From contig JBPOIK010000004.1 of assembly GCA_052034525.1 (NCBI GenBank), forward strand, positions 1-14,735: 14,735 bases of DNA. The letters are read 5' to 3'. The translations under genes were made by a program, and so were the position numbers. This stretch comes from JAFGJQ01 sp052034525. GTDB taxonomy: Bacteria > Planctomycetota > Phycisphaerae > UBA1845. A model generated the notes under the pieces. The model did not search any database, had not been told where the DNA came from, and saw nothing but the letters and a program-made list of their open reading frames with translations. The first letter of the stretch is position 1. Every line of letters begins with the position of its first letter. Below, in pieces: positions 1-6,236 of this stretch.

Positions 1-107
1 CAGAGACCCCCATTATACACAGCAACACATCCCCGCGTCCAGCAGGAAGGGGTCGAAAAATCGGGAAAAAAACATGCGACCCGCCTGTTTCGCTTAAAAC
101 GCCCGCT

Positions 108-144
108 CGTTGCGGGGAAGGTCGCCCCCGCGGGGGTCCCAACG
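108..144. other. GC-rich stem-loop / palindrome near the left edge
   Basis: A 12-bp perfect palindrome CCCCCGCGGGGG lies at 125-136. It is enclosed by a CGTTG/CAACG pair (108-112 with 140-144), so the segment can fold into a strong stem. It could be the 3' hairpin of a gene lying left of the window. There is no T-run on the plus strand, so it is not a classical intrinsic terminator in that direction. Its function is unknown. Confidence 0.3.
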
Positions 145-325
145 TACAGACCCATAGCCACTTGCGAACAACGCAACCGCCTAGCTCAAACCCCGTGCTC
201 TGCTCTTTCCTATCAGGACGTGAGCGGCTATCATTTTGCTTCGTGCGATTTCATCGATCACGGGTACGCGGTCAACAGAACGATCGGCTACCCGTAACCA
301 CCTCCCTTGGCGGGCGGAGGAGAGG

Positions 326-452
326 GCACGCGACGGCAGACTCGCGTGCTGGTTAACTGAGTCGGTAGGGCTCGCGTGGCGTGGCGAAGCCGAGGCGCGA
401 GCTGGAACCCGGCGTTTCGATTAGCGTCTGCCCGCGACTCCGTCCGCCGGGT
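326..452 (+). promoter_or_regulatory. Candidate structured 5' leader of the sialidase-family gene
   Basis: Positions 1-493 contain no believable gene. Within them, three perfect stem-loops follow one another. GCACGCGA (326-333) pairs with TCGCGTGC (342-349). GCTCGCG (370-376) pairs with CGCGAGC (396-402), and its loop carries a small inner GGC-GAA-GCC hairpin. ACCCGGCG (407-414) pairs with CGCCGGGT (445-452). A further palindrome follows at 466-482. The run ends about 40 bases before the sialidase start, as expected of a folded mRNA leader. I cannot match it to a known riboswitch class. Chance hairpins are common in GC-rich DNA, so the call is tentative. A possible -10 box TATCAT lies at 229-234 without a good -35. 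Confidence 0.3.
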
Positions 453-465
453 CATGAATCTCGAA

Positions 466-482
466 GAAGGGTCCGACCCTTC
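466..482. promoter_or_regulatory. 17-bp perfect palindrome upstream of the sialidase-family gene (putative operator or hairpin)
   Basis: GAAGGGTCCGACCCTTC has 8-bp arms around one central base. It ends 11 bases before the ATG at 494 and immediately precedes the weak ribosome-binding site GGAAAG (487-492). As DNA it has the size of a repressor operator. As RNA it makes a 7-bp hairpin with a CCG loop that could limit ribosome access. No other copy was noticed in the window. Confidence 0.4.
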
Positions 483-493
483 GCACGGAAAGA

Positions 494-1621
494 ATGAGCA
501 TGACTACGATCGACGTGGTGAAAAGCGGAATTGTGTTTCGCAACCCCAAGCCGCACCTGTGCAGCCGGCATGCCTATTTCCCTTCCCTCATCGCTCTGCC
601 CACCGGTGAACTGCTCTGCACCATGGACATCGGCAGCGCGTTTGAAGCGGTGGACGTGCGGTCGTTCCTATGCCGGTCGGCGGATGGTGGCACGGTCTGG
701 TCAAGCCCCGCGCCGATATTCGGAACGGACGAAATCGACCACCCCGTGTCCACGACGTGCCGGGTAACGCGGACGCCGGAGGGAGAACTGGTGGGACTGG
801 TCTGCCTGTTCGACCGCACTCGCCGCGACGAAGGGCTGGCCAACCCACAAACGGAAGGATTTGTTCGCACGGACCTCGCCCTGATTCGATCGATGGACGA
901 GGGCCTCACCTGGTCAGGACTGGAACCACTGACATCGCCTGACGGCTGGCGCCATTTTGAGACTTGCGCCCCCATCACGGCCCTGCCCGGAGGACGGTGG
1001 CTAGCCCCCAGCTCATACTGGAACGATTGGCAGGGGCGGTGTCCGGCGGGTGCACACAAGGCGGTGGTCTTCGTATCGGACGATGCGGGGCGGTCCTGGC
1101 CCCGCATCGCGGACGTGATGGACGGCACGGCGGAACAGGTGGCCGCATGGGAGCAGAAACATGTGGTGCTGACGGACGGTCATCTGATGGCGCTGTGCTG
1201 GTGTTACGACCTCCGGAGCCGTCGGAACATGCCTAATCGTTACGTGTTTTCGAGCGATCAGGGCGACTCTTGGAGCCGGCCGCTTTCCTCGCCGCTGCAC
1301 GGTGAGACCTGTACGCCAGTCGCGCTGTCGGACAACCACGTCTTGTGTGTCTATCGGCGGGCCGACAAACGAGGGCTTTGGGCACACCTGGCACGGATCG
1401 AGGGCGATCGATGGATCGGGCTTTCCGACGTGCCACTGTGGGGCACAGACATCGAGTCCCGTGATGAGTCCAAAGACAGCGCGCTCAGCTCGCTGAGCAC
1501 GCTGCGATTCGGGTTACCTACCGTCAAGCGTCTGCCGGATGGCGACGTGTTCGCGGCGTTCTGGTGCGTGGAGGACTGTGTGTCGAACATCCGCTGGTTC
1601 CGCCTGCGACTTGCGGGATGA
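494..1621 (+). CDS. Sialidase-family (BNR repeat) protein
   Basis: This is a predicted six-bladed beta-propeller of the exo-alpha-sialidase superfamily (BNR_2 type), which in characterised members releases terminal sialic acid. Four Asp-boxes (S-x-D-x-G-x-x-W) are visible: SADGGTVW (62-69), SMDEGLTW (133-140), SDDAGRSW (195-202) and SSDQGDSW (253-260). The sheets start and end with the usual FPS-L-G / LP-DG-AFW strands (residues 29-41 and 341-357). At 375 aa it is single-domain, with no signal peptide, so it is predicted cytosolic, which is odd for a secreted-type sialidase. I could not place the full arginine triad or the Tyr/Glu nucleophile pair, so the substrate may not be a sialoside. The ATG at 494 was taken; the in-frame ATG at 500 is better spaced from GGAAAG (487-492) and may be the true start. 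The gene is monocistronic and converges on the minus-strand operon. Confidence 0.8.
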   Translation: MSMTTIDVVKSGIVFRNPKPHLCSRHAYFPSLIALPTGELLCTMDIGSAFEAVDVRSFLCRSADGGTVWSSPAPIFGTDEIDHPVSTTCRVTRTPEGELVGLVCLFDRTRRDEGLANPQTEGFVRTDLALIRSMDEGLTWSGLEPLTSPDGWRHFETCAPITALPGGRWLAPSSYWNDWQGRCPAGAHKAVVFVSDDAGRSWPRIADVMDGTAEQVAAWEQKHVVLTDGHLMALCWCYDLRSRRNMPNRYVFSSDQGDSWSRPLSSPLHGETCTPVALSDNHVLCVYRRADKRGLWAHLARIEGDRWIGLSDVPLWGTDIESRDESKDSALSSLSTLRFGLPTVKRLPDGDVFAAFWCVEDCVSNIRWFRLRLAG

Positions 1622-1813
1622 CTCCGAGTGCGGCCGAGCGGAGGTCAGCGCCGATCTGGGGAGGATCCACGCGGTTCTGGCGGGAGAATCCCAGGCCGCA
1701 GACGACAAGTAGCGTGCCACCGCCATGCGGGTCGACGGGGAGATCGACGCGGATTCACGCATCGGATCAGGCACGCGAAGAAGGAGCCGACGCCGTCTCG
1801 GTAGTACGGCCAC

Positions 1814-2959
1814 TCAACGCGAGTTCTCGGTCTCCGGCGGGTCATTCGAGGTGAAGAGAAGAGCATTGAGATCCCCCGCAAACGTCACGGGTGCTACCGC
1901 GGCACGCGCCGCGCGTCTCAGGTGCCGGATGTCGAGCGCGCCAACGCGAGTGGTTGCGGGTTGCACGCCAAAGACCAGGACCGGCTTCCCTATAGAAACG
2001 GCAATAAGCACCAGAAGTACCTCCGGCGTGGGCAGCGCTGCGCCCGGAATGTGCGTGTAAAGCCCGGCACGGATCAGTCGGGGCAGAACGGGCAGCGGCC
2101 GCGGCAGGCCGTGCCGACGGAAGTCCGCTCTCGGCCCGGCGGGCCAGTACGCGTGCAGCAGTAGGGGACGGGTATCATCCCGCGCCTGCCGGAAGCGCTG
2201 CCCCACTCGTTCCAGAGTGGCCTCGTCGCTTCCCAGCAGAACACCCGATGGATTCTGCGGATACGAATCCGGGCGGGCGTACAAGGCGCCTGTGACCATC
2301 ACTGCGTCATTCGGACCTCCAGGCAAGTGGAGTTCAGCGTCAGATCCGAGCACGATCAATCGATCGAACCCCCGGAACGCGTCCTCGAGCACGACGGATG
2401 GATCTGAAGACGTGGAAACGTCCGCGGCGAGCGGCTGTTTCTGCCCCAGCGCCCACCGTTCAATGTAGCCTTGCGGCCAGCGGGGATCTTTTCGAATGTC
2501 GCAAGCCAGGTCCAGGGTTTCTACTGGCCTGCCTCGCAAGCCGATCTCGGTCCAGCATTGGCCGCAGTGGTTGTGCTCATGGGCGACGATGTCCATCCCG
2601 ATCGAGTCGAGAAGAGGCACGACCCAGCCCATGCAGTGGTCGCAGTAATCTTCGTCCGCGTTCAGATCGTTGCGGATCAGGAATCCCTTGCTGGGACATT
2701 CCCGCATGTCCCAGCGAAGCACGTTTCTGGATTCATCGAGCGTGAACGTCCACTCGCAGTGCTCGTCTTCGCCCGTGCGAACCCACGTGTTGTACAAGCC
2801 ACGCAGTCCGTCTCGCGCTCCCGCATCCGCGTAGTGCCTCTGGGACTCGCCTCCGATCGCTTCCGCCCAAAGCCTCCACACGGCATCCTGGCCGTGCAGC
2901 TGCCGCACGTGGTGGAACGTCCAGTCATAGTACCCGCAGAAATCGTGACACCCGAGCAT
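1814..2959 (-). CDS. ATC-hydrolase-like Cys-rich protein fused to a sialyltransferase-like C-terminal domain (hypothetical)
   Basis: This 381-aa protein has two apparent parts. Residues 1-140 resemble the adjacent 143-aa gene product: a helical start (HVRQLHG), a Cys-Pro (88-89), CDHC (106-109) and Cys132/Cys135. The CP-to-CxxC spacing is the same 18 residues in both proteins, so they are paralogues. They resemble the L-2-amino-thiazoline-4-carboxylate hydrolase family. Residues 198-370 look different: a Rossmann-like start DRLIVLGSDAEL, then PTPEVLLVLIAVSIGKPVLV at 311-330, then LDIRHL and NALLF. This order recalls GT42/GT29 sialyltransferases (V-I-x-G-N-G-P-S, S-G-V-x-x-x-x-x-A-I-A-L-G, D-I-x-x-L). 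The GT42 catalytic His ahead of the D-I appears to be Arg here, so catalysis is doubtful. The start is ATG at 2959 with AAGGAG upstream, only 2 nt after the previous gene, so the two are co-translated. The function is not established; the domain reading of the second half is an inference made by eye. Confidence 0.75.
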   Translation of the reverse strand: MLGCHDFCGYYDWTFHHVRQLHGQDAVWRLWAEAIGGESQRHYADAGARDGLRGLYNTWVRTGEDEHCEWTFTLDESRNVLRWDMRECPSKGFLIRNDLNADEDYCDHCMGWVVPLLDSIGMDIVAHEHNHCGQCWTEIGLRGRPVETLDLACDIRKDPRWPQGYIERWALGQKQPLAADVSTSSDPSVVLEDAFRGFDRLIVLGSDAELHLPGGPNDAVMVTGALYARPDSYPQNPSGVLLGSDEATLERVGQRFRQARDDTRPLLLHAYWPAGPRADFRRHGLPRPLPVLPRLIRAGLYTHIPGAALPTPEVLLVLIAVSIGKPVLVFGVQPATTRVGALDIRHLRRAARAAVAPVTFAGDLNALLFTSNDPPETENSR

Positions 2960-2961
2960 GG

Positions 2962-3393
2962 CTACGCTTCTCCTTCGCGCCCCACGGCGACGAACCGCTG
3001 CCGGCAGGACCCCATGCCTCCGGTGCGTTCAAATGTATAGCCGGCTTGTTCGGCCATGGCTCCGCAGACGTGGTCACAGTGTTCGCAGAAGTACGGGACA
3101 ATGTCCCGTCCGCAGTCCCGCAGGTGCTTGATGGCTGGGCACACCCGCACATCCAGGGTCACACGGTCGTCTCCCGAAGCCACGTCTATATCAGCCTGAG
3201 GCTCCTTCGCGAAATAGACGCGCCAGTCCTCCGCGATGGCGACCGGCCCACCGGATCGCCAGGCGGCCACGCGAGACCGGTAGTACTCTCGGCCCAAGTC
3301 CCGCCAATACTCGACCAGGGCTTCCTTTCCGTAGCGGTCATGGAGATGACGGAAGATCGCATTGACCGCGAAGTAGAAATCGGGAGCGGACAT
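2962..3393 (-). CDS. Small Cys-rich protein, ATC-hydrolase-like family
   Basis: This 143-aa soluble protein has an alpha-helical N-terminus (residues 5-45), then the signature C85-P86, C94, Y-F-C103-E-H-C106, C110 and F-E-R-T-G-G-M-G-S-C130. The pattern V-x-x-CP ... (Y/F)C-E-x-(C/D) ... F-E-R-T-...-G-x-x-C-x-x-(R/F) is what I recall for L-2-amino-thiazoline-4-carboxylic acid hydrolase-like proteins (PF14196). Most members have no demonstrated activity. The clustered Cys/His residues suggest a thiol active site or metal binding. The ATG at 3393 has an excellent GGAGG ribosome-binding site 8 nt upstream. It is the middle gene of the minus-strand operon, 88 nt after the FGGY kinase and 2 nt before its own larger paralogue. 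The duplication and tight coupling suggest the two products work together, perhaps as a hetero-oligomer. Specific function is unknown. Confidence 0.75.
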   Translation of the reverse strand: MSAPDFYFAVNAIFRHLHDRYGKEALVEYWRDLGREYYRSRVAAWRSGGPVAIAEDWRVYFAKEPQADIDVASGDDRVTLDVRVCPAIKHLRDCGRDIVPYFCEHCDHVCGAMAEQAGYTFERTGGMGSCRQRFVAVGREGEA

Positions 3394-3481
3394 AAAGAAT
3401 CCTCCGAACCATGGGCAACGCCCGCCAGGTTGAAGACCGCACGACGTATTCTACGCCTGCGATCAAACCCTGGCTTCGGGG

Positions 3482-4894
3482 TTACGGTTGTTCCAAAAGC
3501 AAGGCATATTGCCCCGCAACGACCGGATCCGGCTCGTGGGTGCGCTCCAGCTTCACCCACCTGGCTGCCAACTCCCCGACGTCTGCCCATCCGAGACCTT
3601 TGGCGGCCAACATGGCCGCACCCAGGCTGGTCGGCTCCGGGCAGGCAGTCGCCACGACGGGCACATTCAAAACGTCCGCTTTGATTTGCAGCCAGATCTG
3701 GCTTCGCGCCGCGCCTCCGCAGGCGCGGATCGGTTCCCCGGGACCGGCGCCGAGGGTCTGGACCTGACGTCGGAGGGCGAGCGCCACCGTCTCCATGATC
3801 GCCCGGGCATAGTGTCCCTCATGATGATGCGCACGGCCCCCGGAGAAGACGGTCGACCTGTCTGCAAGTGAAAAGTCCGGGCGAACACGTATGCCGTCGC
3901 TGCCCGGCGGGACCGCGGCCGCCGCCTCGTCCAGCGATTGAAACGAGGGGTGGTGCGGCAGCTGCTGCCGATACCATTCCAGCAAGTTGGCCGAGGTACT
4001 GCCGAACGTAAATCGAAACCACTGTTCGCCGCGGTGCGAGGGTCCCTGAAACACGGTGGGGGCAGGCGCTGCCGCGAACCGATCGGCACAGCGAACGGAG
4101 CAGAGCACGGTTCCTGTCGTTTCCGAAAGCCGGCCCGGGCTGACGTTCCCAGCTCCCGTGGCGCCCGCATACTGGTCGAGACTCCCTACCACGAAGCGAC
4201 ATCCGGCCGGCAGGCCCAGTTCCTTCGCCACGTTGGATCGGATCGGACCGAGGTCGGTGCCTGCCCGCACGAGGCGAGGAACGCCGGAAGCAGGGAGCCC
4301 GATTTGGGCTAGGACCGCGGAACGCCAGGCCAGATCGTGCACGTTCACTAGTCCGGTCAGTCCGGCTGCGCCGGCCTCGCTGACGTGCTCGCCGGTCATC
4401 CAAAGCGTCAGGTAATCGCTGATGAGGCAGAACCGGCGCAGGCGATTCCAGCGGTGGGGATCCTGATCGCGCCACCAGAGCAACTTGGCCGGAGAAAACT
4501 CCACGCCGATTTGTGGAATGCCCGTGGTCCGACGGAACTCCGGGGCGCGGCTCCAGGCGTCCATAACGTCTTCGTACCGGGCAGCTCGCCGATCGGGCCA
4601 CAGGATCAACGGGGTGAGGGGTTCATCCTGCGCGGCCAGCAGGATGAAGCTATTGCTCTGCGTGGCGAAGGTCACGGCCGCAATATCAGCGAACGATGCC
4701 TGCGACCCCCGCAGTTCGGCAATTGCCTGCCGAATCGTTTCGCGAAACGCGACGGCCGACATTTCCCAGCGGTCCGGCTGGGGCTGCTCCACCGGGGCGG
4801 GAACGCGCCGGACGGCGAGCAGCCGACCCAATTCATCGATCATGCCGATCTTGAAGTAGGTGGTTCCCAGGTCCAGGGTCAGGATGGTCCTCAC
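3482..4894 (-). CDS. FGGY-family carbohydrate kinase
   Basis: This ATP-dependent sugar kinase of the xylulokinase/glycerol kinase superfamily phosphorylates a sugar or polyol in the cytosol. With the GTG start at 4894 it is 470 aa, normal for the family. The N-terminal phosphate-binding motif LTLDLGTTYFKIGMID starts at residue 5. Residues 77-103 (ATQSNSF ... LILWPDRRA) form the sugar-facing region. The catalytic Asp is in VGSLDQYAGATG (Asp240), followed by ETTGT (258-262). The second FGGY signature is CGGAARSQIW (392-401), with PTSLGAA near 421-427. The usual xylulokinase SGQMHG is ATQSNSF here, so the substrate is probably not xylulose. The ORF stays open 33 codons further upstream, but GTG 4894 has GGGGGAGG just ahead of it and the protein family begins there. 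It leads the minus operon and is divergent from neuB, so a ManNAc-type or other amino-sugar substrate is possible but unproven. Confidence 0.88.
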   Translation of the reverse strand: MRTILTLDLGTTYFKIGMIDELGRLLAVRRVPAPVEQPQPDRWEMSAVAFRETIRQAIAELRGSQASFADIAAVTFATQSNSFILLAAQDEPLTPLILWPDRRAARYEDVMDAWSRAPEFRRTTGIPQIGVEFSPAKLLWWRDQDPHRWNRLRRFCLISDYLTLWMTGEHVSEAGAAGLTGLVNVHDLAWRSAVLAQIGLPASGVPRLVRAGTDLGPIRSNVAKELGLPAGCRFVVGSLDQYAGATGAGNVSPGRLSETTGTVLCSVRCADRFAAAPAPTVFQGPSHRGEQWFRFTFGSTSANLLEWYRQQLPHHPSFQSLDEAAAAVPPGSDGIRVRPDFSLADRSTVFSGGRAHHHEGHYARAIMETVALALRRQVQTLGAGPGEPIRACGGAARSQIWLQIKADVLNVPVVATACPEPTSLGAAMLAAKGLGWADVGELAARWVKLERTHEPDPVVAGQYALLLEQP

Positions 4895-5043
4895 GATCCG
4901 CCCTCCCCCGGCCGCCGTCGTGCCGACGGCCCCAAACCAGGCTCTGGCACGGTCGGCCAGAGCGCCGGATACCGCAAGCGCCGGAGGCCGCATCGCAGAC
5001 CAGGCCGAGTACCGGGGCTGCCGCTGCTGGCATGGCCCTCCGC

Positions 5044-5072
5044 TTCAGATCGGCAGGCAAAGGGCCGATAAA
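5044..5072 (+). promoter_or_regulatory. Possible sigma70-type promoter of the neuB-like gene
   Basis: TTCAGA (5044-5049) and GATAAA (5067-5072) are 17 bp apart, each matching 4 of 6 consensus bases. The site lies in the 215-bp divergent region between the kinase and neuB. It would place the transcription start at about 5079, inside the palindrome at 5078-5095. This is weak evidence. Confidence 0.25.
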
Positions 5073-5077
5073 CCAGT

Positions 5078-5095
5078 GTTCCGGCCCGCCGGAAC
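5078..5095. promoter_or_regulatory. 18-bp perfect palindrome ahead of neuB (putative operator or hairpin)
   Basis: GTTCCGGCCCGCCGGAAC has 8-bp perfect arms around CC. It sits 14 bp before the chosen neuB start at 5110 and at the predicted transcription start. The position fits repressor binding that controls neuB, and possibly the divergent kinase operon. As RNA it would be a GC-rich hairpin just upstream of the translation start. Confidence 0.4.
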
Positions 5096-5109
5096 CCCGA
5101 GAGACCGCA

Positions 5110-6210
5110 ATGCCCCTTGCCGATGTGACGCAACCGGTAACTGTGATCGAGACGCCGGAGCCCGCACCCGTCCGGATCGGCTCGATCGACGTCGGGCCGG
5201 GACGGCGCACCTACGTTGTGGCGGAGGCCGGCGTCAACCACAACGGAAGCGAAGATGCGGCCCATCAGATGATTGATGCCGCGTTGGCGGCCGGGGTGGA
5301 CGCCATCAAGTTCCAGGCGTTTCGGGCAACGGACTTGGTCACCGCAAATGCGGACACGGCCGCGTACCAGAAAAACGCGACCGGTGCGTCTTCTCAGCGG
5401 AAGATGCTGGAGTCGTTGGAACTGTCTGCGGAGGCTTTCGGACGTCTGGCCCAGCATTGCCGCCGTGATGGAATCGAGTTCCTGGCCACGCCGTTCGGGA
5501 TTCGCGATTTGCACATGCTGCGCGATTTGGGCGCGCGAGCCATCAAGATCGCCTCCACCGATCTGAACAATCACCCGCTGCTGGACGAGGTAGTCTCGGC
5601 AAAGCTGCCGGTCATACTCTCCACTGGCGCTTCTTTCCTGGAGGAGTTGGACGACACGGTACGACGGTTCCAGGAACAAGGAGCCGCCAATCGGCTGGTT
5701 CTGCTCCATTGCGTCAGCAGCTATCCCACGCCGTGGGACCAAGCCAATCTCAAGCGCATTCTCCGACTGCGCCTTCGCTACGGGGTACCGACCGGTTTCA
5801 GCGACCACACCGAGGCGGTCCAGACGGGTGCCCTCGCCGTCGCCGCAGGGGCGTGTGCCATCGAAAAGCACTTCACGCTGGACCGGAGCCTGCCCGGTCC
5901 GGACCAGGCGTTGTCGCTCGAACCGAACTCGCTTGCGGAGTACGTGGAGCGTATTCGGAAGGCGGAAGCGGCATTGGGGACCGGCGATTGGGCTCCGCGC
6001 GATTGCGAAATGGAGGTTCGGGCAATCGCCCGCAAGAGCATTGTCGCGGCCCGACCCATCGCGGCCGGGGAAGTTCTCGACGCCACATGCCTGACTACGA
6101 AGCGCCCGGCCGGCGGCCTGGAACCCCGAGCTCTTGCGAGCCTGCTCGGAAGGCGGGCTCGCATTTCCATCGCGCCCGACACTCGGCTGACTTGGGACAT
6201 GGTTGAATGA
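5110..6210 (+). CDS. neuB: N-acetylneuraminate (sialic acid) synthase, NeuB/SpsE family
   Basis: This enzyme condenses phosphoenolpyruvate with an N-acylmannosamine-type sugar to give a nonulosonic (sialic-type) acid in the cytosol. The 366-aa product has the full NeuB layout: AEAGVNHNG (38-46), AIKFQAF (66-71), FLATPFG (124-130), IKIASTDLNNHPLL (145-158), ILSTGAS (169-175), LLHCVSSYPTP (198-208), GFSDHT (229-234) and IEKHFTLDRSLPGPDQ (251-266). H233 and H254 match the metal-binding histidines. Residues 303-366 form the C-terminal SAF/antifreeze-like domain (ARKSIVAARPIAAGE). The frame is open from ATG 5032, but family similarity begins near residue 30 of the 5110 version and that start lies downstream of the palindrome, so 5110 was chosen despite a poor ribosome-binding site. 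It is divergent from the FGGY kinase. No NeuA or NeuC is in the window. The exact acceptor (ManNAc, its 6-phosphate, or a bacillosamine-type sugar) cannot be read from sequence. Confidence 0.9.
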   Translation: MPLADVTQPVTVIETPEPAPVRIGSIDVGPGRRTYVVAEAGVNHNGSEDAAHQMIDAALAAGVDAIKFQAFRATDLVTANADTAAYQKNATGASSQRKMLESLELSAEAFGRLAQHCRRDGIEFLATPFGIRDLHMLRDLGARAIKIASTDLNNHPLLDEVVSAKLPVILSTGASFLEELDDTVRRFQEQGAANRLVLLHCVSSYPTPWDQANLKRILRLRLRYGVPTGFSDHTEAVQTGALAVAAGACAIEKHFTLDRSLPGPDQALSLEPNSLAEYVERIRKAEAALGTGDWAPRDCEMEVRAIARKSIVAARPIAAGEVLDATCLTTKRPAGGLEPRALASLLGRRARISIAPDTRLTWDMVE

Positions 6211-6236
6211 GTGAGCGGACACGGGAGGAGCCTCTC

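Noticed and set aside
403..452. Stretch with GGAACC and CTGCCCGCGACTCCGT resembling part of the cobalamin riboswitch core.
   Set aside because: The P5 pairing after GGGAA is absent, the B12-box and the closing ACCxGCC element are not found, and CCCGGCG pairs with a different partner. The similarity is partial and probably chance.
1622..1813. Small open frames and a CTCCG/CGGAG hairpin in the convergent gap after the sialidase gene.
   Set aside because: The frames are short and lack motifs or ribosome-binding sites; the hairpin has a bulge and no T-run, so I do not call a terminator.
4895..4993. N-terminal extension of the FGGY kinase to position 4993.
   Set aside because: The extra 33 residues precede the family's conserved N-terminus, and GTG 4894 has a strong GGGGGAGG ribosome-binding site.
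5032..5109. N-terminal extension of NeuB to ATG 5032.
   Set aside because: It would run through the putative promoter and the 18-bp palindrome, and the added residues have no family similarity.
4891..6222. 443-aa open frame on the minus strand opposite neuB.
   Set aside because: It lies antisense to a fully recognisable NeuB, its protein is low-complexity and Arg-rich without family motifs, and it overlaps the kinase start. It is a codon-bias shadow.
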